A DNA stretch of 64,000 bases. Source: an uncultured Flavobacteriales bacterium (GTDB lineage Bacteria; Bacteroidota; Bacteroidia; Flavobacteriales_D; Crocinitomicaceae). Positions 1 to 9,709 of this stretch are shown in pieces. A program made the translations under genes and the position numbers. Numbering within the stretch: the stretch's first letter is position 1; the number at the start of each line of letters is the position of its first letter. Location: contig CAIZQH010000019.1 of assembly GCA_903935095.1 (NCBI GenBank), positions 1 through 64,000 of the forward strand, read 5' to 3'. The notes under the pieces were generated by a model. It did no database searches and was not told the DNA's origin. It was given only the letters and a program-made list of their open reading frames with translations.

Positions 1-2454
1 GGTTTTCTCCGAAGTAGCGGTTAATTCCAAGGAGCGATTCCCATTTCCGTAGCCATCCAAACGCGTAATCAATGGAGAGGAACCGTAGGAAATCATTTGT
101 GCCGTTCCATCCGCTTCCGGCATTGGATTGTGTGGAACAGCCGAAACAGGACTAATGGCAGTTCCATCATAACTAATACGTGACGAAATAAATGGGATTT
201 TTTGTCCGTCCAATAACAATGGGTCATTCGGATTGTATTCCTTAAATTGATTGTATGCATATGCAACAGCTACATAATAATAGGTTTTGTGATTCACCAA
301 TTTACGTTCACCTTGAGCAAATGCATCCTCTTTTAATTGGAAGGTATGTTGAATACCAATGTTACCACCTTTTACTTTTTCGACTGGCACGGAGAATCCT
401 AACGCTTCGTCGTAAACAAAGTTGATAATTCGAGCAATGCTATTCTTTTTATCACATTGTGCTACCAAACGAGATTTATCTGGATCAGCGATGTCTGCGA
501 TGGAAACCTCTTCATTTTTCAATTGGAAGATTTGGTAACCTTCGAAGCGGTAATAGCGATCAACCGTTGGATCTGGAATATTCACTTCATCCATTTCCTC
601 GTATTTTTCTTGATAGTTATTTGACGAAGAAGGATTTTCAATCATTAAGATTAGTTCATTCTCTAATTCTTGAATAGTCAATTTAGGCGCGTCTGGAGGA
701 GATAAGATTTTAAAACATGCATCAAATAATGCTTGTGCTTTCGTATCTGCTCTTTTCATCGCATCTACGGACGCCATTAATCCACCTTCTGAACTTCTAC
801 CATAAACGATACCTACGGTAATATTATTCGTTGCTCCTGGACGTAAAGTAAAGGGACCAGCAGATTGAACGAATCTTCTATCACCTGATGGATTGTTGCT
901 TGTCGACTCATCCCATCCATTCGGAAATTGACTAGTCATATCTTGTCCTCCAGTTGACCAATGGATTGGATCCGAAGTACCAGGAAACATATAATCACTT
1001 AAAACTGTTCCTTGCGTACCGGCGCCGCCATAATACATTTCTGCACCATTCGCCCATTTACCTTCCATAAAACGGTAGTATTCAGAAGCAGGACCTGGAT
1101 CATTGTAAGGGTATGCAGAAGTTGATGTATAGTATGTGAATCGACGCATACCAAAACGTTCGTTATCGATAATTCCATCAGAATAACCAATACCGATTCC
1201 TTTGTAAACAATTCCACCATTTGCTAATGCATCCACCACTGTCGGAACTATTTCCGTTTGTGTTGTTTCATCAAAATAAGGTCCAGGGTTATCAATTCCA
1301 TCCGCATCTTGATATGGGCCTTCAAAGAAGTCACAACCGATAGCTGGAGGATTCTCTCCATAACCTAAACGTCCACCATCACTTTGGTCATTTAAATCGC
1401 CATTGTACATGTATCCAAGTCCGCGAGAAACGTCGCAACCAGCGTAATCATCTGCATAGTTTCCAACATCCGCATCTAAATACTGTGCAAAATAGGTGTT
1501 GTAAAGTGTTTGTGTTCCGCGGTTAATTAACTCATAGTTGTAGAATGTCATGCGGTTGACTTCATCATTTGTAGCAAATGAGAATGCCTGAGCACGAATT
1601 TCCATTCCAATTGGATCACCACTAGTTTCCGTGTGAATATTTCCCTTATCATTGAATACCCACCAGTGTGTTTCGTCACCATAAAGTGATACACGACGAT
1701 CGATACCACATTCGATGTCATCACGACCTAGGATATCATCATACCAAGGATGATCTCCATTATCTGGATTGTACGATCCGTCGCCATCTCTGTCATAGAA
1801 TGGAGCTAACCAATAATCTTGTCCTCTTGATACGTCACCGTGTGCTGGCCATCCATAAATACGATTTAACTCATCATTCGAAAGTGCTTGAACATCATTA
1901 CATCCTTCCGTCACAATACCTTGAGAACATTCCCACCAAATATTGAAGCGAATAACCTCCGCTTTGCGAATGGTATAGAATTTATCGTAAGCGATACATT
2001 GATCAGGATCAATATTTGCCTCACCGAAATCTCTTGTAACTCCCGCTCCTACCGGACTACCTGGATTAAAATCACCAGTACCTGGAGTTGCAGTTAAGGG
2101 ACCAGGCCAAAAGTCGTTTCCACTTCTATAGCGTAAAGCCGCCAATTTCAACTGACCGTTTACATCCGTTCCTCCCATCCAAAGTGCACCAGCGAAAATA
2201 GCATAGCGTTTACTGTTTTTAGGTACTTCATATGCTGCTACACCTGCAGCTCGATTTTGAAACATACTTCCACCTTGTTCAATCAACGCTTTGACGTCAT
2301 TAAACTCCATGTATAATTTAGCTGTTGCCGGACTGCAATTCGCCCCTTTTGGTTTTGGGTTGGGCTTGTCCATTTTGTCGTTTGGGCCTAAATAAGCTAG
2401 TGCATTAAACACAAATGTAAGCCCAAAAAACGTTGCAAATAATTGCTTTTTCAT
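1..2454 (-). CDS. Secreted T9SS-type protein, C-terminus cut by window edge
   Basis: An open frame of 818 codons runs from an ATG at 2454 to the window edge without a stop, so the C-terminus is missing. The first ~20 residues (MKKQLFATFFGLTFVFNALA) form a signal peptide, followed by a Pro/Lys-rich linker. The rest is rich in Gly, Asn, Asp and Tyr and has a calcium-site-like segment (DRDGDGSYNPDNGD), as is common in large secreted Bacteroidetes proteins. It lies 21 bases downstream of a TonB-dependent receptor gene on the same strand and probably shares its transcript. The family is usually annotated as having a T9SS sorting domain, but that part would lie outside the window. Unlike most secreted proteins here, the predicted cleavage site is not followed by Gln. 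The molecular role is unknown. Confidence 0.75.
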   Translation of the reverse strand, partial: MKKQLFATFFGLTFVFNALAYLGPNDKMDKPNPKPKGANCSPATAKLYMEFNDVKALIEQGGSMFQNRAAGVAAYEVPKNSKRYAIFAGALWMGGTDVNGQLKLAALRYRSGNDFWPGPLTATPGTGDFNPGSPVGAGVTRDFGEANIDPDQCIAYDKFYTIRKAEVIRFNIWWECSQGIVTEGCNDVQALSNDELNRIYGWPAHGDVSRGQDYWLAPFYDRDGDGSYNPDNGDHPWYDDILGRDDIECGIDRRVSLYGDETHWWVFNDKGNIHTETSGDPIGMEIRAQAFSFATNDEVNRMTFYNYELINRGTQTLYNTYFAQYLDADVGNYADDYAGCDVSRGLGYMYNGDLNDQSDGGRLGYGENPPAIGCDFFEGPYQDADGIDNPGPYFDETTQTEIVPTVVDALANGGIVYKGIGIGYSDGIIDNERFGMRRFTYYTSTSAYPYNDPGPASEYYRFMEGKWANGAEMYYGGAGTQGTVLSDYMFPGTSDPIHWSTGGQDMTSQFPNGWDESTSNNPSGDRRFVQSAGPFTLRPGATNNITVGIVYGRSSEGGLMASVDAMKRADTKAQALFDACFKILSPPDAPKLTIQELENELILMIENPSSSNNYQEKYEEMDEVNIPDPTVDRYYRFEGYQIFQLKNEEVSIADIADPDKSRLVAQCDKKNSIARIINFVYDEALGFSVPVEKVKGGNIGIQHTFQLKEDAFAQGERKLVNHKTYYYVAVAYAYNQFKEYNPNDPLLLDGQKIPFISSRISYDGTAISPVSAVPHNPMPEADGTAQMISYGSSPLITRLDGYGNGNRSLELTATSEKT

Positions 2455-2475
2455 ATCTATACGTTTATTGCTTTC

Positions 2476-5400
2476 TTAAAAATCAAATTTAACTCCTAAA
2501 CGAATAGTTCTTGGAGCACTAATATTAAATGGATTTTGAATCTTCATCATGTAATAGTCACGGAAAGATTGCTCATCCGTTTGGTTTTGAATAGATGTTT
2601 GACTAGCTGCTGCTGCAAGGTATCCATCATCATCCCAGTTTCCTGTTGCACGGTATACATTCAAACGGTTGAACTGATTAAACATGTTCGTTACACGTAC
2701 ATAAACATTCAAGAATGCTACTTTTTTCTTGTTGTCTTTGTTTCCGTATTGCAAATTAATTGTTTTATCCAACTGCAAGTCTAAACGGTAAGACCAAGGC
2801 AATCTAGAACCATTTAGTGTTCCATTGATACCTGCTGCTAAGTTTCCAATTCCTTCATCCGTAATAAATGTTTGAGAAGAGTAAGGGTTTCCTGAGTAGA
2901 AGTTAGAGAAAATATTCAAACCTGTGTTCTCCAGGATTTTAGATTTTCCAATGATTGGTCCATTGTAATCTTTTCCTTCACCATATCTGTAGTCAAAAGT
3001 TACTGCGAAAGCGTGACGTTGGTCATAACTGTAAGGGAAAATATTTCTCAAGTTAGGAAGCCCAGCATTCACAAGCGCACCCATAGATGTCGCATCTGAA
3101 CCTGTTCCATCAGCAAATTGCAGCGTATAGTTTGCTGTCATGCGAATGTTTCCTGTTTGTCTTAAATCGTAAGCTATTGTCATACCTTTCACAGTTCCAA
3201 AATCTCTGTTTCCGTAAGTTTTGTAAGTAGCTGGATACGCTTGGAAAATATTCACCAACTGCACATTGTTACGCTGTTCTCTATAGAACGCAGAAATCTT
3301 AACAGAAGAGGTGCGCGTTAATACTTGTTGGAAACCTAATTCATAATCAACTGTTTTCTCAGGTTTCAAATTTGAGTTACTAATAACAGCGTTTCTTGAC
3401 TGAATGTATTGGTATTCGTATGGATCAAAACGGTATCCTGATGTAGGACGTTTCGTTAAGATATCGTAATGAGCAAAGAATGATGCCTCTTCTGAAATCG
3501 GGAAAGAGAAGGCAACACGTGGCATTATGTTTACTTGCGCTTTGTAATCTGTAAAGGCATCAGCTGTAGGGGTTTCCAACGATGGATCTTGCAACCAAGG
3601 TGCAATTCCATTTGGTCCTTCTACTAGTTTAGGGTCTTCAATAGGCGTTCCCACAGAATTAAACCATGTCATTCCTGTTCTAAATCCTTTGATTTCGGTT
3701 GGGTTTTGCACATCATTCACATAAACGATGTTATCATCTGCCATACCTTCAGGCAAATTAACCCAAGCATATTGATTTGGATCACTTTCTTTCAAGGCGC
3801 GAACTTCTTTCACTGTTTTCGCATTGTAGAACAAATATTGATCTTTCAATACTGGTTGATTGGCATCGAACACATCCACACGCACACCAACGTTAAAAAC
3901 GATGTCGTTAAATGCAAATTTATCCATGATGTAACCGGCCATATAGATTGGCTGGAATGCCCCTACAAATCTTTTGTAATTTCGATTCTCATCGTACTCA
4001 TTAAAATACTTATTGATGTCTGTATTTCCTTTCACTTTTTTACCGGTATGGTCAAAGCCGTAATATGACACATACGAATTCCCACTATTCAATAATTCAT
4101 CTGGCGAAAACATATCGAATTGGAAAAGATTTGGATCATATTGGTCAATGTCAATAAAATCATCCCCCGCCGTATTTAACCCAAGTTTATTTCTCAAGTT
4201 AAAATCAAAGAATGATTGATTATCATTGTTAAGTTGACCACCAAACTCACCGGTACCACTTGTTTGTGCATACCCAGAATTTAAGCGGTCATAGGTAATT
4301 GCTTTAAATGATCCTGAATCCGATACAACTCCAGTATTCATGTCCAATTCCCTGATGTGGAAGTTTGTCAACAAACGTGCAATATTCCATATTCCAGTTG
4401 GTCCAAAATCACCACTTGACCAACCACGGTCAACACGCTGCTCGTATTCAAATCCCAAAGATATACTGTGATCACCGATCACCACTGAACCAGCACCAGT
4501 TACACGAAATTGATCATTTTCAAATCTTCCGAAGCCATTGTATGGAGCTCCAATGTTACTCCATATTCCATATACGCTCTGAGGTGCATCACCATTACGA
4601 AGCGCATTTCCTTGGTTGATTTGAGTTAAATTCTCATAATGCCCTAAAGGAGATCCTTCATATATGTTGTAATATTGTGTAGTGATTGATGCTAACGCAG
4701 CATTGGTTTCAGAAGGAGTAAAATCAACTTGAACATCCTTAAATCCATCATGAACATACATTTGAGTTGCATCATTATACGAGTAAGAAGGTCTACGCGT
4801 CGTCACAAACTTACCAACGTATCCATAATTAAACAAGTTGAATTGATGTTTCGGATCATAAGATTCACTGAACGATTTTGAGTAATCCACCATCAAATTA
4901 TAAAGTGCGGATTTAATTTTGGAACTGCTACCTTCTCGATCATTATTAAAACGTTGGGTAAAACGTCCAAATAAACGATAATCATAAGATTTACTAAAAC
5001 CGAAATTACTGAAGTTCAAGAGTGAACCTCCGTAGGAATAGCTATTTCCGGTACTATAATTCATGGAGGCTCCGAATTGAAGATTCACAGATGGTCCCGT
5101 ATTCACATCAATTTTCGCCTGACCTGAATAGACCGTATTTCTAGCATTCATTCTCCAAGCAACTTTTTCAAAGTCACTATCACGTAGGAACAATGCATTG
5201 TGAAAGGTTCCAAAACCTGTAGAGTTTGGTCTTAATGGATTCGCTAATAATTCGTCTCTTACATCTTTTTTGATTCGGTAACCACCACCTGCAAGTGGAC
5301 GTCCATCCAATTGATCTGTTAAGTTAGCGGAAATTAAGAAACCTAATTTTGGTTTTGTTTTCTTTCCTGTTGAATCACGTTGCATCCAAAGTGGACCGGA

Positions 5401-6228
5401 CAACATTCCTTCAACGAGGTTATACCCATACTTATCTAATCCAAAAACTTTACCGTCATATCCATCTGGATCCGAACCTTTGAAATAAATTCCAGAAGAA
5501 ACTCCTTCAATCGATCCAAAATAAACTGCAGAAGGTCCACGTGTTGTAATCGAGATGATACCACCCGTAACATCACCATAGTTTGCAGGCACACCACCAG
5601 TAATGACAGAAACTTCTTCTAGGGCAGACTTTGGAATATTCGCTGAACCACGAACCTTGATACCATCAATGTAATAATATGTACCATCGGAACGAGATCC
5701 ACGTACAGAAATTGCACCTGATCCTTCGTTGGAATTCACTCCACCTACGGAACGAGCAACACCTTCTGCCGAACGAACCGGCATGCGGCTAATGTCTTCA
5801 CGCGTAACTGTAGCACCTGAAGCACCACCATTTTTATCAATGAGTGGAACTTTGTAGACAATCACTTTTACTTCTTGCTCATCTTTTACTTTTTTGGCAA
5901 GGGTTAAATTATCAAGGAACGTGATACGGTCTGGTGAAATAGAAACACCTGTCATCACTGACATGTTATAACCAGAAATCGCATTGGAAAAATGCAAATC
6001 ATAGGATCCTGGAGGAATACCATTGATTTGAAATTTCCCTTGAGCGTCTGTTGTCGCGCCGCTTTTAATTTGGTCTCCCTGTTTCAAAAGGACCTTGGCA
6101 AGTTCAATTGGCTGACCAGTTGACTCATCCTTAACCGTCCCTTTCAAGGTCCCTAGACCCGATTGAGAAAATGCATAAGTGCCTGCAAACAGAACACTTA
6201 GTAATAATAACTTCAGTTTACCCACCAT
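2476..6228 (-). CDS. TonB-dependent outer membrane receptor
   Basis: A 1250-residue outer membrane receptor. The frame extends upstream, but the ATG at 6228 gives a proper signal peptide (MVGKLKLLLLSVLFAGTYAFS) followed by Gln, so I use it. After the signal come a CarboxypepD_reg-like domain (about residues 25-105, starting GTVKDESTGQPIE), a plug domain (about 130-235, with IDGIKVRG and GDVTGGIISITTRG), and a long Tyr/Asn-rich beta-barrel ending in Phe (RLGVKFDF). Proteins of this build take up ligands using TonB energy from the inner membrane. The substrate cannot be read from sequence, and no SusD partner is adjacent. The next gene on the strand is a large secreted protein, so the two may act together at the surface. 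It is transcribed divergently from the phosphopantetheinyl transferase gene. Confidence 0.93.
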   Translation of the reverse strand: MVGKLKLLLLSVLFAGTYAFSQSGLGTLKGTVKDESTGQPIELAKVLLKQGDQIKSGATTDAQGKFQINGIPPGSYDLHFSNAISGYNMSVMTGVSISPDRITFLDNLTLAKKVKDEQEVKVIVYKVPLIDKNGGASGATVTREDISRMPVRSAEGVARSVGGVNSNEGSGAISVRGSRSDGTYYYIDGIKVRGSANIPKSALEEVSVITGGVPANYGDVTGGIISITTRGPSAVYFGSIEGVSSGIYFKGSDPDGYDGKVFGLDKYGYNLVEGMLSGPLWMQRDSTGKKTKPKLGFLISANLTDQLDGRPLAGGGYRIKKDVRDELLANPLRPNSTGFGTFHNALFLRDSDFEKVAWRMNARNTVYSGQAKIDVNTGPSVNLQFGASMNYSTGNSYSYGGSLLNFSNFGFSKSYDYRLFGRFTQRFNNDREGSSSKIKSALYNLMVDYSKSFSESYDPKHQFNLFNYGYVGKFVTTRRPSYSYNDATQMYVHDGFKDVQVDFTPSETNAALASITTQYYNIYEGSPLGHYENLTQINQGNALRNGDAPQSVYGIWSNIGAPYNGFGRFENDQFRVTGAGSVVIGDHSISLGFEYEQRVDRGWSSGDFGPTGIWNIARLLTNFHIRELDMNTGVVSDSGSFKAITYDRLNSGYAQTSGTGEFGGQLNNDNQSFFDFNLRNKLGLNTAGDDFIDIDQYDPNLFQFDMFSPDELLNSGNSYVSYYGFDHTGKKVKGNTDINKYFNEYDENRNYKRFVGAFQPIYMAGYIMDKFAFNDIVFNVGVRVDVFDANQPVLKDQYLFYNAKTVKEVRALKESDPNQYAWVNLPEGMADDNIVYVNDVQNPTEIKGFRTGMTWFNSVGTPIEDPKLVEGPNGIAPWLQDPSLETPTADAFTDYKAQVNIMPRVAFSFPISEEASFFAHYDILTKRPTSGYRFDPYEYQYIQSRNAVISNSNLKPEKTVDYELGFQQVLTRTSSVKISAFYREQRNNVQLVNIFQAYPATYKTYGNRDFGTVKGMTIAYDLRQTGNIRMTANYTLQFADGTGSDATSMGALVNAGLPNLRNIFPYSYDQRHAFAVTFDYRYGEGKDYNGPIIGKSKILENTGLNIFSNFYSGNPYSSQTFITDEGIGNLAAGINGTLNGSRLPWSYRLDLQLDKTINLQYGNKDNKKKVAFLNVYVRVTNMFNQFNRLNVYRATGNWDDDGYLAAAASQTSIQNQTDEQSFRDYYMMKIQNPFNISAPRTIRLGVKFDF

Positions 6229-6383
6229 AAGAATGCGTATAAATTTTACTATATCTCGTTTTTTAAAGATTGTAAATATAGAAAAATCCATATTGATTTC
6301 CTTGCTATTTTGAAAAAATATATATGAAAATTATTATGCAACTTTGTAAGGCTCAAATGAACAAACTGTTAATTAATTGATAA

Positions 6384-7004
6384 ATGACCGAATCATTTCA
6401 AAGAATTTATATGTCAGACTCCACTAGTTCCGTTGTTGTCGAATCAAAAAAACAGTTAAACACGTATGCTCAAGCAGCACTTTTTTCAGAAGAACAGGAA
6501 CAATTCAGTGCCTTGAGTAATGAATTTAGAAAGGTAGAATTTTTAGGCGTTAGAAGCCTACGAAATAAGCTAGGAATACTTGAAGCGATCCATTATACAG
6601 AAAATAGAAAGCCTTATCTCGATGGAAACCAGCATATGTTCATTTCGATTAGTCATTCCAAAAAATATTGTGCCCTTGGAGCCAGCACATACCACATTGG
6701 CATCGATATTGAAGAGGTCAGTCCGAGAATTGAGCGAATTTCAGAACGATTTGTTCACCAAGATGAAGAAAAATTTATCGGCACTGATCACCTGTTAGAT
6801 TTGACGAAATTATGGACAATGAAAGAGGCCATGTTCAAATTAAATGACCGCTCAGGAATTGAATTCAAAACGGAATTAATCATTGAAGAACAATCGGGGG
6901 GTGTTTATTTTGGTAAAATGTTAACAGTGGAAAATTGGCGACAGGTCAAGTTGGAATGTTTTCAACTCGATGAGCTCGTCCTTAGCGTGAGTAGTTTCAC
7001 CTAA
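6384..7004 (+). CDS. 4'-phosphopantetheinyl transferase superfamily protein
   Basis: A 206-residue Sfp-type enzyme that would transfer the phosphopantetheine arm of CoA to a carrier-protein serine. Visible motifs are the SHS segment (about residues 90-92), the magnesium-binding GIDIEE (Asp108, Glu110) and WTMKEA (144-149), which carries the conserved Lys and Glu. The length fits the shorter single-chain members of the family. No polyketide, peptide-synthetase or carrier-protein gene is nearby, so the target (fatty-acid ACP or a pigment/secondary-metabolite carrier) cannot be assigned. It stands alone on the plus strand, divergent from the TonB receptor and convergent with nadC at an 8-base gap. 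An in-frame ATG nine codons in is an alternative start. Confidence 0.85.
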   Translation: MTESFQRIYMSDSTSSVVVESKKQLNTYAQAALFSEEQEQFSALSNEFRKVEFLGVRSLRNKLGILEAIHYTENRKPYLDGNQHMFISISHSKKYCALGASTYHIGIDIEEVSPRIERISERFVHQDEEKFIGTDHLLDLTKLWTMKEAMFKLNDRSGIEFKTELIIEEQSGGVYFGKMLTVENWRQVKLECFQLDELVLSVSSFT

Positions 7005-7012
7005 AGAAACTT

Positions 7013-7846
7013 CTAAAAACTTGCTTTTAAACTAAGGTCAAGTCCTTTAACCGAATGGGTCAATGCACCTATTGAGATGAATTGGACTCCCGTCTCAGCA
7101 TATGGACGAATATTATCGATGTTGATTCCACCAGAAGCTTCTGTCTCATAGATATGAGGGATGAGAGACAGTGCTTCTTTCAATCTTTCTGGGGAAAAAT
7201 TATCTAGCATGATTCTGTCAACTCCGCCAATTTCAAGTACTTGATTTAATTCTGACAACGATCGAACCTCAATTTCGATTTTTAAAGAGCGTCCTGTTTC
7301 CTTCAAATATGCATGTGTTTTCTCAATGGCATTTTTTATGCCACCTGCATAATCGATGTGATTATCTTTCAACATAATCATATCGTACAATCCAAAGCGA
7401 TGATTTTCTCCACCGCCTATTTTCACCGCCCATTTTTCTAAAAAACGAATGCCTGGAGTTGTTTTTCTTGTGTCTAGGATTGTCGTTTTACATCCTTCAA
7501 TCAATCGTAAAACGCGTTCTGTTTGTGTGGCGATTCCACTCATGCGTTGCAAGCAATTCAAAACGAGTCGTTCAGATGTCAAAATGGACTGTGAAGAACC
7601 CTCAACTTCATAAGCTATATCTCCAATAGCTATTGCATCACCGTCCTTTTTGAAAAAGGAGACCTGTAAGGATGGGTCTACTATTTCATAAATTCTTTTT
7701 GCGACATCAAGTCCTGCAATAATTCCAGCCTCTTTTACAAGCAACCTTGCTTTACCTTTAGCCTCAGCGGGAATACATGCAAGTGTTGAGTGATCTCCGT
7801 CACCAATATCTTCTTGCAAAGATTTTCGAATGAATTCATCTAACAT
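7013..7846 (-). CDS. nadC: Quinolinate phosphoribosyltransferase (carboxylating)
   Basis: A 277-residue enzyme that converts quinolinate and PRPP to nicotinate mononucleotide in de novo NAD synthesis. Family signatures are TRKTTPG (126-132), NHR (148-150), LKDNH (159-163) and MLDNF near the C-terminus. The frame extends further upstream, but I start at the ATG at 7846: it begins the conserved N-terminal helix (MLDEFIRKSL), gives the usual family length, and lies four bases after an exact -7 box (TATCTTTG, 7851-7858). A longer protein would start upstream of that promoter. The gene is divergent from uvrC. NadD, which acts later in the same pathway, is encoded near 57.4 kb. Confidence 0.95.
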   Translation of the reverse strand: MLDEFIRKSLQEDIGDGDHSTLACIPAEAKGKARLLVKEAGIIAGLDVAKRIYEIVDPSLQVSFFKKDGDAIAIGDIAYEVEGSSQSILTSERLVLNCLQRMSGIATQTERVLRLIEGCKTTILDTRKTTPGIRFLEKWAVKIGGGENHRFGLYDMIMLKDNHIDYAGGIKNAIEKTHAYLKETGRSLKIEIEVRSLSELNQVLEIGGVDRIMLDNFSPERLKEALSLIPHIYETEASGGINIDNIRPYAETGVQFISIGALTHSVKGLDLSLKASF

Positions 7847-7850
7847 GGAA

Positions 7851-7858
7851 CAAAGATA
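7851..7858 (-). promoter_or_regulatory. -7 promoter box of nadC
   Basis: TATCTTTG on the minus strand matches the Bacteroidetes -7 consensus TAnnTTTG exactly and ends four bases before the nadC ATG. No clear -33 TTTG is seen at the right distance. Transcription would start at or next to the ATG, which implies a leaderless or nearly leaderless mRNA. Confidence 0.6.
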
Positions 7859-7902
7859 ACATAGCTCGTGTTCTTCTGAAACATTGTGATTAATTTTATC
7901 GG

Positions 7903-9708
7903 ATGAATGCACATCATTCCCCACTTGTTTTAGAAAAAATTAATGTCCTGCCGACCGACGCAGGTGTTTATCAATTCTTCGATAAAAAAGGGGTGATTAT
8001 TTATGTAGGAAAAGCAAAGAACCTCAACAAACGTGTTCACTCTTATTTCAAGTCCAATATTACAGATGGGAAAACACGGGCATTGGTCAAGAACATTGAG
8101 GATATTAAATTTACGGTTGTTTCCTCTGAATTAGATGCGCTCCTTTTAGAGAATAACTTAATTAAATCGTACCATCCTCGTTACAATATTCTACTGAAGG
8201 ATGATAAAACGTATCCGTGGATTGTCATTAAGAACGAGGCATTCCCACGTGTTTTTAGTACAAGGCGTAAATTCAAAGATGGGTCCAACTATTTCGGTCC
8301 ATATCCGAACGGTAGGGTCATGCAAACCTTGCTTCAATTAATCCGGGAATTGTTTACCCTTCGAACATGTTCCTTGGATTTAGCGGAAGAGAAAATCAAA
8401 GAGCAAAAATACAAGGTATGTTTGGAGTATCATATCGGGAAATGTCAAGGACCCTGCGTTGGAAATCAATCTAAGCAAAACTATGATGACATGGTTCATT
8501 CGATTGAATTATTGTTGCGTGGGAAAACGTTTGCACTTTGTGTCTCTTTAAAAAAACACATGCTTGACTTGGCGGAAAAATATGATTTTGAAGGTGCTCA
8601 AAAGGTAAAGGAGATTCTTGAGCAAATTGAAAAATACCAATCCAAATCAATGATTGTTTCTCATACATTAAATGAGGTAGATGTTCTGACATATGAATTG
8701 AATGAGGAGTATTTGTTCTTTAATTACATGGTTATTCGCGAAGGAGCAATTATCCATACTTACACATCACATTTGGAATTAAAACTGTCTGAAAATAGCG
8801 CCTATGTTTTTACGTATGTATTGCCTCAACTTAGGTTAAAGTTTGAAAGCACTTCGAAGGAAGTGTTGGTTTTGGAAAAACTCGCTTCTGTTTTTCCGGA
8901 GTTCACCTTCCATTGTCCGAAAATTGGTGAAAAGAAAAAACTTGTTGAGCTTTCTAAACACAATGTACAGCACTACCGTTTACAATTGAAAAAAAGAGAA
9001 ATGAATCGCGTTTCTGAACACGGGGGAATGGATGCCTTATTGGAATTGCAACAATCTTTAAATTTAACGACTTTACCGATGCACATCGAATGTTTCGATA
9101 ATTCCAATCTACAAGGCACGAATGCTGTTTCCTCTTGTGTGGTTTTCAAAAATGGCACTCCCAGCAAAGGTGATTACCGACATTTCAACGTAAAAACTGT
9201 TGTTGGTCCTGATGACTTTAGCACAATGAAAGAAGTAGTTTACCGTCGATACCGTCGTTTATTGGATGAAGGTCTAATGCTTCCACAGTTAATCATTATT
9301 GATGGCGGTAAAGGGCAGTTAAGCGCCGCGATGGAATCCATAGATGAACTCGGTGTTTCGCATCAGGTCAGCGTTTTTGGATTAGCGAAACGCATGGAGG
9401 AATTATTTCGACCAAATCATTCGAGATCTATTGTTTTAGACCGCCGTTCAAAAGGATTAAAATTGGTCCAACACATGCGAGACGAAGCGCATCGATTTGG
9501 CATCACACATCACCGCAACAAGCGCAGTAAAAACTCGTTTAGTACAGAGTTATCCGAAATCAAAGGGATTGGAGAAAAAACATGGACGTTCTTGCTTCAG
9601 GAATATAAATCCGTTGAGCAAATCAAAAATATTTCCAAAGAAGAAATGGCAAAAAAAATAGGAAAAGCTAAAGCGCTTCTCCTATTTAATCATTTTCAAT
9701 CAAGCTAA
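7903..9708 (+). CDS. uvrC: Excinuclease ABC subunit C
   Basis: A 601-residue UvrC, the nuclease subunit that makes both incisions during nucleotide excision repair with UvrA and UvrB. It has an N-terminal GIY-YIG domain (about residues 13-95: GVYQFF, IIYVGKAKNLNKR), a UVR motif that contacts UvrB (about 200-235), the RNase H-like C-terminal nuclease core (about 370-520, with IECFDNSNLQG and IIDGGKGQL) and a terminal helix-hairpin-helix region (about 545-600, IKGIGEKTW). Length and domain order are normal. It is divergent from nadC and nearly abuts the convergent metalloprotease gene. A degenerate -7 box (TAATTTTA, 7891-7898) sits four bases before the ATG. Confidence 0.96.
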   Translation: MNAHHSPLVLEKINVLPTDAGVYQFFDKKGVIIYVGKAKNLNKRVHSYFKSNITDGKTRALVKNIEDIKFTVVSSELDALLLENNLIKSYHPRYNILLKDDKTYPWIVIKNEAFPRVFSTRRKFKDGSNYFGPYPNGRVMQTLLQLIRELFTLRTCSLDLAEEKIKEQKYKVCLEYHIGKCQGPCVGNQSKQNYDDMVHSIELLLRGKTFALCVSLKKHMLDLAEKYDFEGAQKVKEILEQIEKYQSKSMIVSHTLNEVDVLTYELNEEYLFFNYMVIREGAIIHTYTSHLELKLSENSAYVFTYVLPQLRLKFESTSKEVLVLEKLASVFPEFTFHCPKIGEKKKLVELSKHNVQHYRLQLKKREMNRVSEHGGMDALLELQQSLNLTTLPMHIECFDNSNLQGTNAVSSCVVFKNGTPSKGDYRHFNVKTVVGPDDFSTMKEVVYRRYRRLLDEGLMLPQLIIIDGGKGQLSAAMESIDELGVSHQVSVFGLAKRMEELFRPNHSRSIVLDRRSKGLKLVQHMRDEAHRFGITHHRNKRSKNSFSTELSEIKGIGEKTWTFLLQEYKSVEQIKNISKEEMAKKIGKAKALLLFNHFQSS

Positions 9709-9709
9709 A